Assembly: GCA_030998225.1 (NCBI GenBank)
Contig: JAPYXD010000484.1
Span: forward strand, 1,984,001-2,048,000
DNA: 64,000 nucleotides
Direction of reading: 5' to 3'
Source of the DNA: Diplolepis rosae
Lineage: Eukaryota > Arthropoda > Insecta > Hymenoptera > Diplolepididae
A model generated the notes under the pieces. It did no database searches. It had not been told where the DNA came from and saw only the letters and a list, made by a program, of their open reading frames with translations. Shown one piece after another: positions 10,584 to 20,475 of the stretch. The position numbers were made by a program, and so were the translations under genes. Each line of letters opens with the position of its first letter. The first letter of the stretch is position 1.

Positions 10584-10723
10584 AAATTGGCTTTGACACC
10601 ACGGATTTCTGGTGCGGCATATTTAGGGTTAGATGTAAAATATTTCAACACCATAAACATAGAAATTTTTGGAAGACTTCCCGAGTCTGCTTTTACGAAG
10701 CCACTATCCACCTTAGGAGGCAT
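10584..10723 (-). pseudogene. First exon of a YqaJ/SWIM-type element gene
   Basis: ATG at 10723 opens MPPKVDSGFVKADSGSLPKI, then MFMVLKYFTSNPKYAAPEIRG, ending at AATTT|GTAAGT, a strong splice donor. Many insect genomes carry a multi-copy protein with this start, followed by a SWIM zinc finger and a YqaJ-type (lambda-exonuclease-like) nuclease domain; I identify it from that recalled resemblance. The downstream exons are absent: the space to 10212 holds only AT-rich sequence. With the THAP fragment it points to an ISL2EU-like transposon. Confidence 0.5.
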
Positions 10724-10992
10724 TTTTAACTAAATAAACCAATTTATTTATTATTTAGAACTTCACTTGCACTTGGTTTGCATGTTGCCGATACGAAAAT
10801 ACAACGGTTTGACGTCAGAGACGCTTGACCGCCAAAGCGGTCCGTTTCAAACGCTCATTATCATTGAATCCATCGCAAATCCACAATTAATGAGTAAAAA
10901 GAAAACGCTATTGTAATTATTTTTTATTTAATATAAACTTTAGATTGCATTTATAAAATTGCATAATTTTTTTGCATGCAAATTCCCAATTC

Positions 10993-11199
10993 TACATTCT
11001 CCGCAGATGGCAAGAAGTCAGATGTCCTGAATAGGGTTAGGTATCGAAATTTAGCGGTCTGAAGTCTCCACTAATCATTTTTCATTTTTAATAGGTAGAA
11101 CACTAGTCACATTTCCTGTTTTATTCAAATTAGTAATAGCCGCACAAAAAAATTTCTGTACAGTATTTCTGATTTATGTAAAGCTTTGAAAATTCTCGT
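10993..11199. other. No recognisable feature
   Basis: Short AT-rich spacer between two transposon remnants. Confidence 0.4.
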
Positions 11200-11444
11200 T
11201 TAAGGGGTTATATACCTTTTTCTCTAGGGAAATACAGGGTTTTTATTTATTTTTTTTTAATCATGTTACCATAATTTTATTCAAATGCGATAAAAAGTTT
11301 CAAAAAGTACATCTCTTATTGTGTTTTCGTATAAAATTTCGAGTGAAAATTCGGAAAATTAGGGAAGGTACACTCCTTGCCGCAGAACTCCTTTTGTTTG
11401 TAATGGCTTACTGTGAGCATGAAATAACGGTAACGGCTCAGCTG

Positions 11445-11487
<43 letters not shown>

Positions 11488-11971
11488 ACGTTAGCATATA
11501 GTGTAACCTTGTTCGTGAACGAAGGATTTTACAAAAAAAATTTTTTTACTGTTACAGTGATATTTTTTCCAAGAAAGTCGATTTTTTAAGGTTGAAAAAT
11601 TGAGTTTTCTGCCAAAAAAAAAAAACAGAAGGATTTGTCTGAAAAAAAATTCCTTCGTTCAAGAACTAGCTATTGTAAGTACAAACAACCCCTACAAATT
11701 TCAAATTGATCGATGTAGTGGTTAGAGAGATATCGTGCTCACCGGGATGGCATTTTTTCAAAAATACGATTTCGAGATAATCGCGTTTAAAGTTTTAGGT
11801 GGACATTAAGTAGTTCCAGAAACTGCGCGCTATGAACGGCCGTATCTTAGGTTCTAGTGCCCCGATCTCGATGAAATTTTGCAGAAACATTGTTAAAAGT
11901 ATCTACTTTAAAAATAAGCAATACACATTTTTTTGATTTTTTGAGCCAGAAAAGGGTATATAACCCCTTAA
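11200..11971. mobile_element. TTAA-flanked TIR element (piggyBac- or Kolobok-type MITE)
   Basis: TTAA at 11200-11203 and 11968-11971 flanks inverted ends GGGGTTATATACCYTTTT (left 11204-11221; right 11950-11967). A TTAA duplication is the hallmark of piggyBac and Kolobok transposons. No transposase is left; the interior has a 41-base A run (11445-11485) and otherwise simple AT-rich sequence. The length is about 0.77 kb. Confidence 0.75.
11445..11485. repeat. Poly(A) run of about 41 bases
   Basis: An uninterrupted A tract inside the TTAA element. It may be a retroposon tail or simple-sequence growth; its exact length is error-prone in any assembly. Confidence 0.9.
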
Positions 11972-12590
11972 GTCATATTTTTTCTGGTATTTCGGCATTT
12001 CAAAGTCTAAAATTTTTGTCGTCGCTAGAAAGACACTAATGTCCTACTATATTGTTTGTGTTACAAGGAAGAAAGTATATAATTTTGAATAAAAAAGATC
12101 TTAAGCTTCAAAATCGCCAGCCTTGCTCGAGTTTTCGGAATGGCGTCAAAAATTTTAACTCTAACAATAACTTCTTTATTCCAAGTGATTTACGAACTTT
12201 TAAATTTATTCGAATTCAAATTTTCCATTTCTTGTTCGTCTTCAGGAATCATTCATTCAAGAATGACGAACCTTGGATAATATGTTACAGTATTATTTTT
12301 TATTATGATTTTTGAAGTCACTGTGAACTCCTCTTTAGATAAGTGAAACTACAATCCAGTAATAGTTATTATTATCTGCATGTTTTCTAATCAAACTGAT
12401 ACGATTCTTAAGTCAAACATTTTTATTTCATCTTATCATCCAGAGTTACTACACTATGTCATTGTTGAAGTTTGGAATATTTAAAACAATTTTTCAGAAG
12501 TATAATTTTAAATAAATTTTTTATCTTGTTGATAAATTAATCTATTGATATAATCTATCTATTATGTAAACTATTGTATATGCCAAAAGG
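11972..12590. other. No recognisable feature
   Basis: AT-rich intron sequence. A short frame at 12052-12315 shows no family resemblance. Confidence 0.4.
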
Positions 12591-12722
12591 GGCGATTAAT
12601 TAACGCCTTACGCTATGTTTACAGTGCTCGTCTTCAGCTTGCAAAGCGCACTCGGCTTCGCCCCGTGCACGCTCGCCTTTGACTCGTACTGTAAACATGG
12701 CGCGTGGCATTAAATGATCGCC
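12591..12722. repeat. Imperfect foldback, about 35-bp arms, GC-rich centre
   Basis: GGCGATTAATTAACGCC..GCTATGTTTACAGT (12591-12625) is mirrored by ACTGTAAACATGGCGCG..TTAAATGATCGCC (12688-12722). The GC-rich centre (CGCACTCGGCTTCGCCCCGT) contrasts sharply with the surroundings. Probably a small MITE. Confidence 0.75.
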
Positions 12723-13146
12723 TCTCCCTCCTTAGCGTACAATGCACTATTAAAAGTATAGGTATGTGTTCAATAATTTAAATCATAATGAATGTATCAA
12801 TTCACGAAGTCATTATTGAAGTATCTTATATTAAGCTTTGAATTTTGCGCTATATCTTTACTTCTCGATCACTACATCTCAAATGAGGTGGCTGTTTTAT
12901 GAATTACGTAAAGCTTCAAATTGCGAGTCATTTTTAGTATATCCCCACCACCGAGTCTCCAGGTTCACATGTACGACCATGACTTTTATTCATCCGTAAC
13001 ACTTTAGATAGATATGAATCAACGCAAAATTTTATAAATTTCAAACGTTTTCAGAACAGTTTTGAAAATTATTTCTGGAGACTAAATATTCAACATCATG
13101 CATTCTCGATGGTTTCGGTAGATTAAAAAAAAAGGTTCTCACATAC
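12723..13146. other. Intron sequence, no recognised feature
   Basis: AT-rich sequence leading to the 13147 exon donor. Nothing else is seen. Confidence 0.4.
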
Positions 13147-13670
13147 CCTTTATTTCCAGCTCTACCAGTTCTTCCACATCGATGCACGTAGTCTTCATAA
13201 TGATTAGGACAGTCATAATTCACTACAAGAACAAGACTTTTAACGTCTAATCCTCTTGCTGCTACAGATGTAGCTACCAACAATTTTGTACGACCAGCTT
13301 TGAAGTCTAATATTGTGGAATCCCTATCACATTGGTCAATTCCACCATGTAAAGACATGCAGGAATGAGAAGCTCTAATCAAATCCTTCAGCAAGGTATC
13401 TGCATTTTCTTGTTTGTCGACAAAAATGATTATGGACCCCTTATGCTGATAGTGGCCAATGATTTCAAGTAATTTGTAGAACTTTTGATCTTCTTCGAGA
13501 ACTATAACATGTTGTTCAACATCTTTGCAAACAACAGATCGTCCTCCTACTTGAACTTCTACTGGTCGGGTGAGTATTTTCCTGGCTAAGGCTTCCATTT
13601 GTCGAGGAAAAGTAGCACTAAACAATACAGTTTGTCGATCTGGTCGGACATTCTCCATTATTCGCATCAC
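13147..13670 (-). CDS. Ddx46: DDX46/Prp5 exon: second RecA-like helicase domain
   Basis: About 174 codons beginning [20 protein letters not shown]. Visible DEAD-box motifs: SAT (III) in [35 protein letters not shown] (IV); [22 protein letters not shown] (V); and [15 protein letters not shown] (VI, HRxGRxGR arginine fingers intact; the usual Ala is Cys). These bind RNA and couple ATP hydrolysis to unwinding. [18 protein letters not shown] is specific to the DDX46/DDX42 branch. The acceptor is TACTTCCAG|GTG, joining GAACCTCAG of the exon at 41303. The donor is AAAGG|GTATGT at 13146-13145, giving the split Gly codon. Reading on past the donor gives a spurious tail. Confidence 0.96.
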
Positions 13671-14193
13671 CTGGAAGTAAAGGGTACAAAATAACCAAAA
13701 AATAAAGAATGTGAGCTTTAATAATGTATAATGAACATAAAAGCGTAATATAAATCGGATTAATTAAAACTAAGTTCTCCTGCAAAATGATTCATAACGG
13801 AAAAATTCAATTTTTCAATAATCTTTATAACCATAAACAATTTTATGGGGGCGTTTATTGTAAAAATTCCTGAAACTTAACTTAAACTTTAATTTCAAGT
13901 AGAATCCAGATTTATTTCTTAGGTTCATAAGTATTCTTTAATCAAAAGAAAAACCTAAGGTCTGATTAAAAGTAAAAAAGTAATAGAGAAATGTCATAGA
14001 AAAATAGCTTCTTAAAAATTCTGAAACTATTTGGAAAGCATCAAAAGATAATTTTTGTAAAAATGTGACAGATATACAAATACGGTGTTTTTTTTAGCAG
14101 CATGAGATCTTCCAGTAAAGATAAATTTTGGATGACGTTTGTCAAAGTGATATTTCTTTGACATTTGTGTTCAGGAAGGTTTGACATTTGATC
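13671..14193. other. Start of the 27.6-kb intron, no recognised feature
   Basis: AT-rich. The sequence near 14130-14190 (TTTGACATTTGTG...) probably belongs to the untranslated leader of the mariner that begins at 14194. Confidence 0.4.
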
Positions 14194-15141
14194 ATGAATC
14201 ATTTACGGGGGTCTTCTGGTTCGCCGTCTGATTTTCACACGCATTTTTAAGAATTTATTGCAAGCAAACCACAAAAGATAATGACATAAATTTTTTTCTA
14301 TTGAATAAAGCATTTCAATGTCTTCCTTACATATTATTTTGAGTTTATTGTCTTGTCACTCGTGACGTCAGGATGACCTTGACCGGAAGCTTGAAAAATC
14401 CCTATGCCGACGATTGAGCCTGTTCTGGTGGTCTGAAACAAAAAACACAATTACAACTTTATTTGTTGTTTCATTAACTATCGTTGTCTGCTCAATTCTT
14501 TAAAAATATAACAATTTATAAATATGGCAGCCATTTTTCTAAAAAGAGTCAATTTTTTCATGTTTGAGGAGCTATAAAAACGCAAATAAAAGGACTTCTG
14601 AGCTAATTGAGCAGACAACGATAGTCAATGAAATAACAAATGAAATTGTATTTGTGTTTTTTGTTTCAGACCACCAGAATAGACTCAATCTTCGGCACAG
14701 GGTTTTTTCAAGGTTCCGGTCAAGGTCATCCTGACGTCACGAGTGACAAGACAATAAACTCAAAATAATATATAAGGAAGACATTGAAATGCTTTATTCA
14801 ATAGAAAAAAATTTATGTCATTATCTTTTGTGGTTTTCTTGCAATAAATTCTTAAAAATGCGTGTGAAAATCAGACGGCGAACCAGAAGACCCCCTTAAT
14901 ACTTGAATAGCTCTTCCAAATTGTGGAAATTTATGTTCCAAAAGGAAGTTCCGTTCGCGAAACTTATAGGGCTTTTCGTCCACTTTATGGTCGACATAAT
15001 CGACCTTCTGAGCAGATTATTCGTTCTTTGATTGATAAATTCGGAACCACCCATTCATTGAATGATGTAAGACTGACAACAAGAGAAAGAAATGTGCGTA
15101 CCGAAGAAGCCACACAGCCACCGAAACCATCAATATATTGA
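14194..15141 (+). pseudogene. mariner transposase N-terminus split by a long hairpin element
   Basis: ATGAATCATTTA at 14194-14205 gives MNHL, matching the start of this mariner group. The reading frame resumes after the hairpin at about 14899: LE*LFQIVEIYVPKGSSVRETYRAF, then RPLYGRHNRPSEQIIRSLIDKFGTT, the first HTH of the same group as the copies at 1593 and 47182. There is one stop (TAG), and the gene ends without a catalytic core, at a stop near 15139. The hairpin therefore landed within the first codons of the gene. Confidence 0.7.
14207..14895. mobile_element. Long foldback element, about 290-bp arms, PIF/Harbinger-like ends
   Basis: The left arm (14207-14496) and right arm (14605-14895) are near-perfect reverse complements around a loop of about 108 bases. 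Tips read GGGGGTCTTCTGGTTCG. TTA precedes the left tip (with one extra C) and TTA follows the right tip. A 3-bp TTA duplication and G-rich ends suggest PIF/Harbinger, but this is inference. The interior has no coding capacity. The arms are far more alike than neighbouring repeats, which suggests a young or gene-converted copy. Confidence 0.85.
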
Positions 15142-15729
15142 AAGAGCAATCTGATAAAAACGTTATTTCAATATATAGTACATTCAGAAACACAATGACT
15201 CTTGCAGGAATTATCGTCATCTTTCTGTAACAAGAAGATGCAAACGAAACCATTTCAACACTCTTGCTTTCTCTCAATTTAGTGGCTTCGTACGTTTTTT
15301 AGAATCGTATTGTTGCAATCTAGCATTGATATGTATAATTATTTCATGAAGAAATAAATAAATATAAATAATTAATGACATATTGAACCTCTTTTATAGT
15401 AATGGAAAACAGGACTAAAAAGAATTCAAATCTATGAAACTACAAACTCGAACCGATATTAACGTCCACTCTACTATAAAATTGAACGTTTCTAAGTGTT
15501 CATCTGTTGATTTCTAATCCTAATCCAAAGAGGACGAAAAAAAGGAAAAGAAGGAAGGAGTTTTGGATAGTTGCCTTCTTTAATCTTTTCTCCATTTTTG
15601 TTTGGAAATTCATTTTGGTAGAAATTTGGTCGTTTTTTTTTTTAAGATTCGAGTTTCAATTGTGAGGCAGATTGGATATTAATATTAGCTCAAGTTTAAG
15701 AATAAAAGATATGATATTGGTCACCTCGC
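15142..15729. other. No recognisable feature
   Basis: AT-rich intronic sequence between mariner and Mutator-like remnants. Confidence 0.4.
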
Positions 15730-16440
15730 GAAACGCATGGGGAGGCGACTGCGCAATGCAAAAAAAATCATGAGTTAGGTGGCAAGGCAAATTGCCGGAC
15801 GATTTTATCAAGAAATTCACTACTCATTACGGCCACGCGATTAGGAGGAACAGTGATTCCGTTGAAAATATACAAAAAGCGATATGGGCAACGTACTATC
15901 ACTTTTATTCGACGGGCAAACAACCGCGACACGAATTCTACCCTGCTGGGTCCAAAAGTTGGTGTGAGTGGGAAGTCGCAAAAGCAACTGGAAAAGCGAA
16001 AAAGTTTAAATACCCCCCTTTCTTTCTTTCCGATTTGTAAAAGTATTTACTGCCAATTTATCAAAGTTTGTCCAAGCACGATTTATTAAAGCGATGCTTG
16101 GGCAGTTTTTCGCAAAATTCGAACGAGAGTATTAATGTGCTCGTTTGGCGATTGGCGCCAAAAAATTTACATTGCGACGTCAAAATAGTCTCAATCGCTA
16201 CTTACATCACTTCATCGGTCTTCAATGAAGGCTTCTCAAATATTTTTCAAATAATGGAAATGATGGAACTGCTGGGACTAACAATCAGTGGAACGTGCAA
16301 GTCAACCGCCGAACAACGCGACAGTGGGCGCCTCCACCGGCAAGCGTGCTCCATGGCAAACGAAACAAAAGAGGACCGAACGATCGCGAGAATGGAAAGA
16401 ATCAAAGAAAAACAAATATACGAAGGGGCAGAATGAATAC
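15730..16440 (+). pseudogene. Mutator-like transposase fragment
   Basis: Two overlapping frames form one protein: LPDDFIKKFTTHYGHAIRRN, then VENIQKAIWATYYHF, FYPAGSKSWCEWEVAKATGK (to about 16030), then SKHDLLKRCLGSFSQNSNES, then NVLVWRLAPKNLHCDV (16068-16190), and a Glu/Arg-rich tail to 16436. The pattern (AIRRN..AIWA..HxxS, P.G..SWC, LL.RCL.G.TQN.NES....W...PK) is that of arthropod and cnidarian proteins I recall as Mutator-like transposases. A frameshift near 16030 breaks it. No TIRs are identified. Confidence 0.55.
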
Positions 16441-17199
16441 TGTACGAAGCTGGCATGGCTGATTAGTAGTTACTATATGTAAGGTATTAGAAATTGGTCG
16501 TGGTGGTCACATGCCAGAAATTATTTTAAAAACATAGAAGGCACTGAATTTACTTCCACTAAAAAATAAAAAGTAAAAACATTCCATAACATTTTTCAAT
16601 GTTTTATTTCAATTTGAAGTTCTCAAGCTTAAGTAACAACTAATTGATTAAAAGGAAAACAACAAATTTTCATAAATTCTTACCGAGAAAAAGATGGGTG
16701 TGTTATTCGAAACATACCAATGTTACCGTATTTTACCAGGGTAATTTACTCAACTCAAAATTCTATGGAGAACACTGAGCTGTGGGCCACAGCCGTAGTT
16801 GTAACAGCTGACTGTTATACGAGGTGAGTCATAAACATCGGAAGACCTTAATGTATCGGGAGAACTGAATATTAGAGAAAAATATTTCGGATAAAAGTTG
16901 TCAACTTTGTGAACTTTATTAGTAAATTATGTTACTAGGGAGGGAATCGAGTGATTTTTAAGAAGTGTGCAGTTTCTGAGGATATCTTAAATTGACATTA
17001 CATTTGGATATCTGAGCCATTAAAAGAGGAAATTTCACAACTTTTCAGATGCCTTGCCTATGACAAAACTATGATTCGTGTTCAGCAGACAATAATTCTT
17101 TATAGCAAGTGCTTGAATTGATCATTATTTACGGTCTAATAATGAGCTGTAAGATCATAAAAGACTAATATATAATTTCTGAAAAATTCATGGCCAATG
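16441..17199. other. Probable flank of mariner remnant, otherwise unremarkable
   Basis: Sequence around 16820-16930 resembles a mariner 3' flank, but no end can be fixed. Nothing else is recognised. Confidence 0.3.
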
Positions 17200-17480
17200 G
17201 GTTGACCTTCATCGGATGTCATTCGACAAAGATCTTCTTGTTCGCCTGATTTTGTTTCAAACACTTTGCACCTTAGGTGAGCCCACAAAAAATAATAAAG
17301 CGGCGAGAAATCGAATCAACGAACTTATCACTTAATTTCTCCTGTCCTACCAACCCATTGATTAGAAAATTATGTATGTAATAAGTGCCGAACAGTTTGG
17401 CTGAGTGTGGCCCCGCACCATCTTGTTCAAATCATTTCTGGCCGAGGGCAGCACCTGTGAACCTTTGAATTTCTATGTTT
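17200..17480 (-). pseudogene. mariner transposase C-terminal fragment
   Basis: On the minus strand, near 17270-17310, LDFFLWAHLRCKVFETKSGEQEDL corresponds to the region just after the third catalytic Asp (L-D-F-F-L-W-G/A). Upstream, around 17400-17450, lies a NDLNKMVRGHTQPN-like block corresponding to the second Asp region. Stops and frameshifts throughout. Confidence 0.55.
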
Positions 17481-18499
17481 AATCAATTGCTAAGCATATT
17501 TTGATATTCTACTGTTTCCAAATTCACATCAATAAAAAATACACCAGTCGAAGTATTATTCAGCATACCCGCCAAGACATAATTTTTCAGAGTATTGAGT
17601 GTGAGCCAGCAATATTACATGACAATTTTGGTCAGTCAAAAATATTTCAGTTATATCTGTTTACGTGACTATTTAACTCAAAAGTTACTTCACCCGAACT
17701 ATGGTGTGATGAAAATTAGGATTAACGTTAATTTTTCTTTGTACAGATTGTGCACCAACTGCAGTGTGAATTTTCAAAAAACGATTTTTAAACATTTATT
17801 TGTTTCTCTCACTACCCGTTTCTTTGTAGCGCCTAATTATTAGTTCCACACTGGATATAGACATTTCTTCGCGGAAGTTCTCGTTAAAAAATATCTAAAC
17901 TTCATTGTACAGCCTAAAATGATTATCCATCTCCGCATAATGACGTTAGCTATTCTCTCTTATTCTGAAAGTGTTGAAATTTCAGAGTTTATTGGGAATG
18001 TTTCAGCCATAACAGTGATATCGGAAGTTTTTATTAAAATAACGCAGTACAGACAAAGAATGCTGCTGCAAATATTAATTATACTAAGAAAAAAGGAGAA
18101 GATTTCAAATTGATACTCAAACATTATTTCAAAATTCCACGCGCTAACGCTTTGGAGAATATTACTATACAAGAAGCTAAACAATTTTCATTGAATTAAA
18201 AGTTTAAACCAGGGTCCATCTTCGGAATCGATTGCAAGGAAACCAAGCGAAAGAAAAATTGTAGAACGAGAAGAGACAGCGTTAACAAGAAAAGAGTGAA
18301 GCGATCGTCAAATTGAACAACTAAGTAGATAATTTATCAAAATAACTTCCAATTATGCTAAACTCCTAATTCTTTCTGCTGCCAAAGCACTTTATCTGGA
18401 TTTCAGGGTTTTGTCAGAACTCTCTGAATATAAAGCTGTCGATCGCTGGATCTATCATGTTGCTTCTTAAAAACTAAGCAATAATTTATGATATTTGAG
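17481..18499. other. No recognisable feature
   Basis: AT-rich. Short frames at 17595-17843 and 17919-18113 have no family resemblance and are probably chance. Confidence 0.35.
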
Positions 18500-18740
18500 T
18501 CCTGAAACTAATACAAGTACAAATCGATGAAACACCAGAAATTAGTAACAAAACAATTGAGCAATTAATTTCCACTGAAACTAGACAATTTTTCCAAAGA
18601 TTTGACTTGAGCGATGAATTTCTCAGGACAGAACTGTCGTCGTGGCCTAAAAATGAAAGTTTTGTTAAAGGTCTCGAATTATTAAATAAATTAAAAGTTG
18701 GGATGATTTGGCTGAGAGAGGCCAATGGGCAATTATAATA
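18500..18740 (+). pseudogene. Fragment of an unclassified protein
   Basis: One frame reads RFDLSDEFLRTELSSWPKNES, then FVKGLELLNKLKVGMIWLREANGQL, then stops. The 'SSWPKNESFVKGLELLNKLKV' pattern recalls a multi-copy arthropod protein family of unknown function, but I cannot confirm it. No start, splice site or TIR is visible. Confidence 0.25.
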
Positions 18741-18785
18741 CATTTTTTTTTTAATTATTATAAAATATATATTATAAAAAAAGTC

Positions 18786-19077
18786 TTTGTCTCAGGACGC
18801 AGTCCCGTATCGAGAAGATTAGGGTCATAGAGGAACAAGGCAACAGGATTTAACCAATGAAAAAATCGCACAGGCCTAAACCGAATATCTCATTGGTTGA
18901 ATGCTGTTCCCCTATTCCTCTATTATTATTTGTAATAAAATCAAATGATTTTCGAGTTTTTCTCGGAAACAGTTATAGAAAAAAGTCGTATATTATAATA
19001 TTTGCATTTTTAATAGATCTATAACTTCTATATAAAGCTTTTTTGCAATAAAAACAAATAAAATTAATTTTTTATTA
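18786..19077. other. AT-rich spacer
   Basis: Contains a weak inverted repeat: TTTAACCAATGA near 18850 faces TCATTGGTTGAAT near 18890. Nothing else is recognised. Confidence 0.35.
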
Positions 19078-19195
19078 CATTCTCATCATGGATGAGAAGG
19101 TATTGGTTTTATGTGAAAAATGACTTTCGAAAATTTCATCAAATCTTTACGTTTTGAGACCCCCTGAGTCAGAAAAAAAGGGTTTTTACGAAAGT

Positions 19196-19213
19196 GTCTG
19201 TCTGTCTGTCTGT
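19196..19213. repeat. (GTCT)n microsatellite
   Basis: Four and a half GTCT units. In DINE-1-like elements a GTCY run sits at this position, so it is a diagnostic part of the element. Confidence 0.9.
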
Positions 19214-19530
19214 AGGTCGTGTGCGGCATAACTCTCGATAGAATTATCAGATTGAATTGTGCTTTGGCACACTTTATCGGAGCCGAAAAAGTAAGGACAA
19301 GTTCGTTAACTAGCCACATCCAATCAAAATTGAGGGATTGAGCACTACTTTTGTGTTTTTGAAAATAACTTTTTAAAAAAATCAAAAATTTCAATACTGG
19401 TTTTTGATAGTGCTCATAAATCTCTACAAATTATCCTGATAACATTTTTTGATTAAATCAAAATTAGAAATGTTACAGCATATTCAAATTCGAAAAAAGT
19501 CAATACCAAAATTCTATTTTCCAGTTAAAT

Positions 19531-20010
19531 TATACGAGATACGAAAAAACGTTATGATACAATATTATTAAATAAATAAAGACCTACAAATTTGAATTGT
19601 AACATTTTTTCATAAGATGCATATTTTTATTTTTAATTTAAAAAAAAACTATTGAAAATCCAAAATTCAATTTTTTAACAATAATATGTGAAATACGAAA
19701 AAAACGTAAGAACACAAAGTTGTTCGCTTCGAAAATATCTACAAATTTTGTCTCACACAGTTTTTGATAAAACATATTTTTCGTTTCAATTCCAAAAAAT
19801 ACGGTTAAGATTCAAAAATTCAATTTTTTAGACAAAATATGTGAGATACAAAAAAACGTTTAGATGGAAAATTGTTTGCCTAAAGGAGGTCTACAAATTC
19901 TCATTAAGACATTTCGGGACAGGGTGTATATTTTATGTTTTGATTTTTAATATTAGAAAAATTCGATTTTTTTCACCAAAATATGTGAGATACGAAATAA
20001 GCGTTGTTCT
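19531..20010. repeat. Diverged tandem units of about 150 bp
   Basis: The block ATATGTGAGATACGAAAAAA followed by CGTT recurs with changes at 19531, 19684, 19837 and 19981 (spacing 153, 153, 144). Between anchors the units share a CTACAAATT block and an ATTCAATTTTT block. They form the internal array of the DINE-1-like element. Confidence 0.8.
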
Positions 20011-20130
20011 GCAAAATCGTTTCCTTAAATAATGTCTACGATTGTTTTTCCTTTTTTAGATATTTGGAAGAAAATAAATTATTTTAATCATGTAATTTAT
20101 TAAAAACTTACTGAAATGTATACAGAAAAT

Positions 20131-20475
20131 CGAGCGCGAAGCGCGAGTGCCATGATGAGAATGTGTTCCTTAAGGCTGATAGAGCCTTATGTAAATTGAA
20201 TTTCCCGTTTCACTTAAACTGAAAAAGAAATTTAGTGAATTTGAGAAAATGAGTAATTCACATCATGTTTAATATTATAAAATTGGTTTGAGCTTCAGTA
20301 TTAAATTGTAAGGAATAAATTTCAATGTATGCGAAGAGCACAAGACCGAGCGCGAAGCGTGAGGTCCAGAAAGAACGGAGCGCGAAGCGCGACGATCAAA
20401 TTGCGCGCCCTAGGCACGCTCAAGCTTGCGAGCGAAGCGAGCTGCGCGCGATGAGAATATGCCCGCGAAGCGGGC
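20131..20475. repeat. Cluster of GC-rich micro-palindromes (GCGCGAAGCGCG type)
   Basis: Five short stem-loops with a GAA loop: CGAGCGCGAAGCGCGAG (20131), a near copy at 20347, GAGCGCGAAGCGCGA (about 20379), GCGAGCGAAGCGAGC (about 20428) and GCCCGCGAAGCGGGC (20461). They stand out from AT-rich surroundings. They look like the repeated 3' stem-loop of the Helentron-like element. Confidence 0.8.

Larger units (their letters stand above)
9198..10992. mobile_element. Decayed ISL2EU-like (PIF/Harbinger-related) two-gene transposon
   Basis: A THAP gene fragment on the plus strand and the first exon of a YqaJ/SWIM-type gene on the minus strand converge inside inverted ends. The ends share GAATTGGGAATTTGCAT exactly (9198-9214 and, inverted, 10976-10992). 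A second inverted block, TAATGAGCGTTTGAAA, lies further in (about 9303 and 10850-10865). ISL2EU/IS4EU transposons are known to carry a THAP-type transposase plus a separate YqaJ-nuclease gene, which fits both pieces. Most coding sequence is missing, so it is an internally deleted copy. No clean target duplication was identified. Confidence 0.5.

Noticed and set aside
14207..14895. A microRNA precursor
   Set aside because: Arms of about 290 bp are far longer and more perfect than miRNA hairpins; it is a foldback transposon. Long-dsRNA processing is the more fitting hypothesis.
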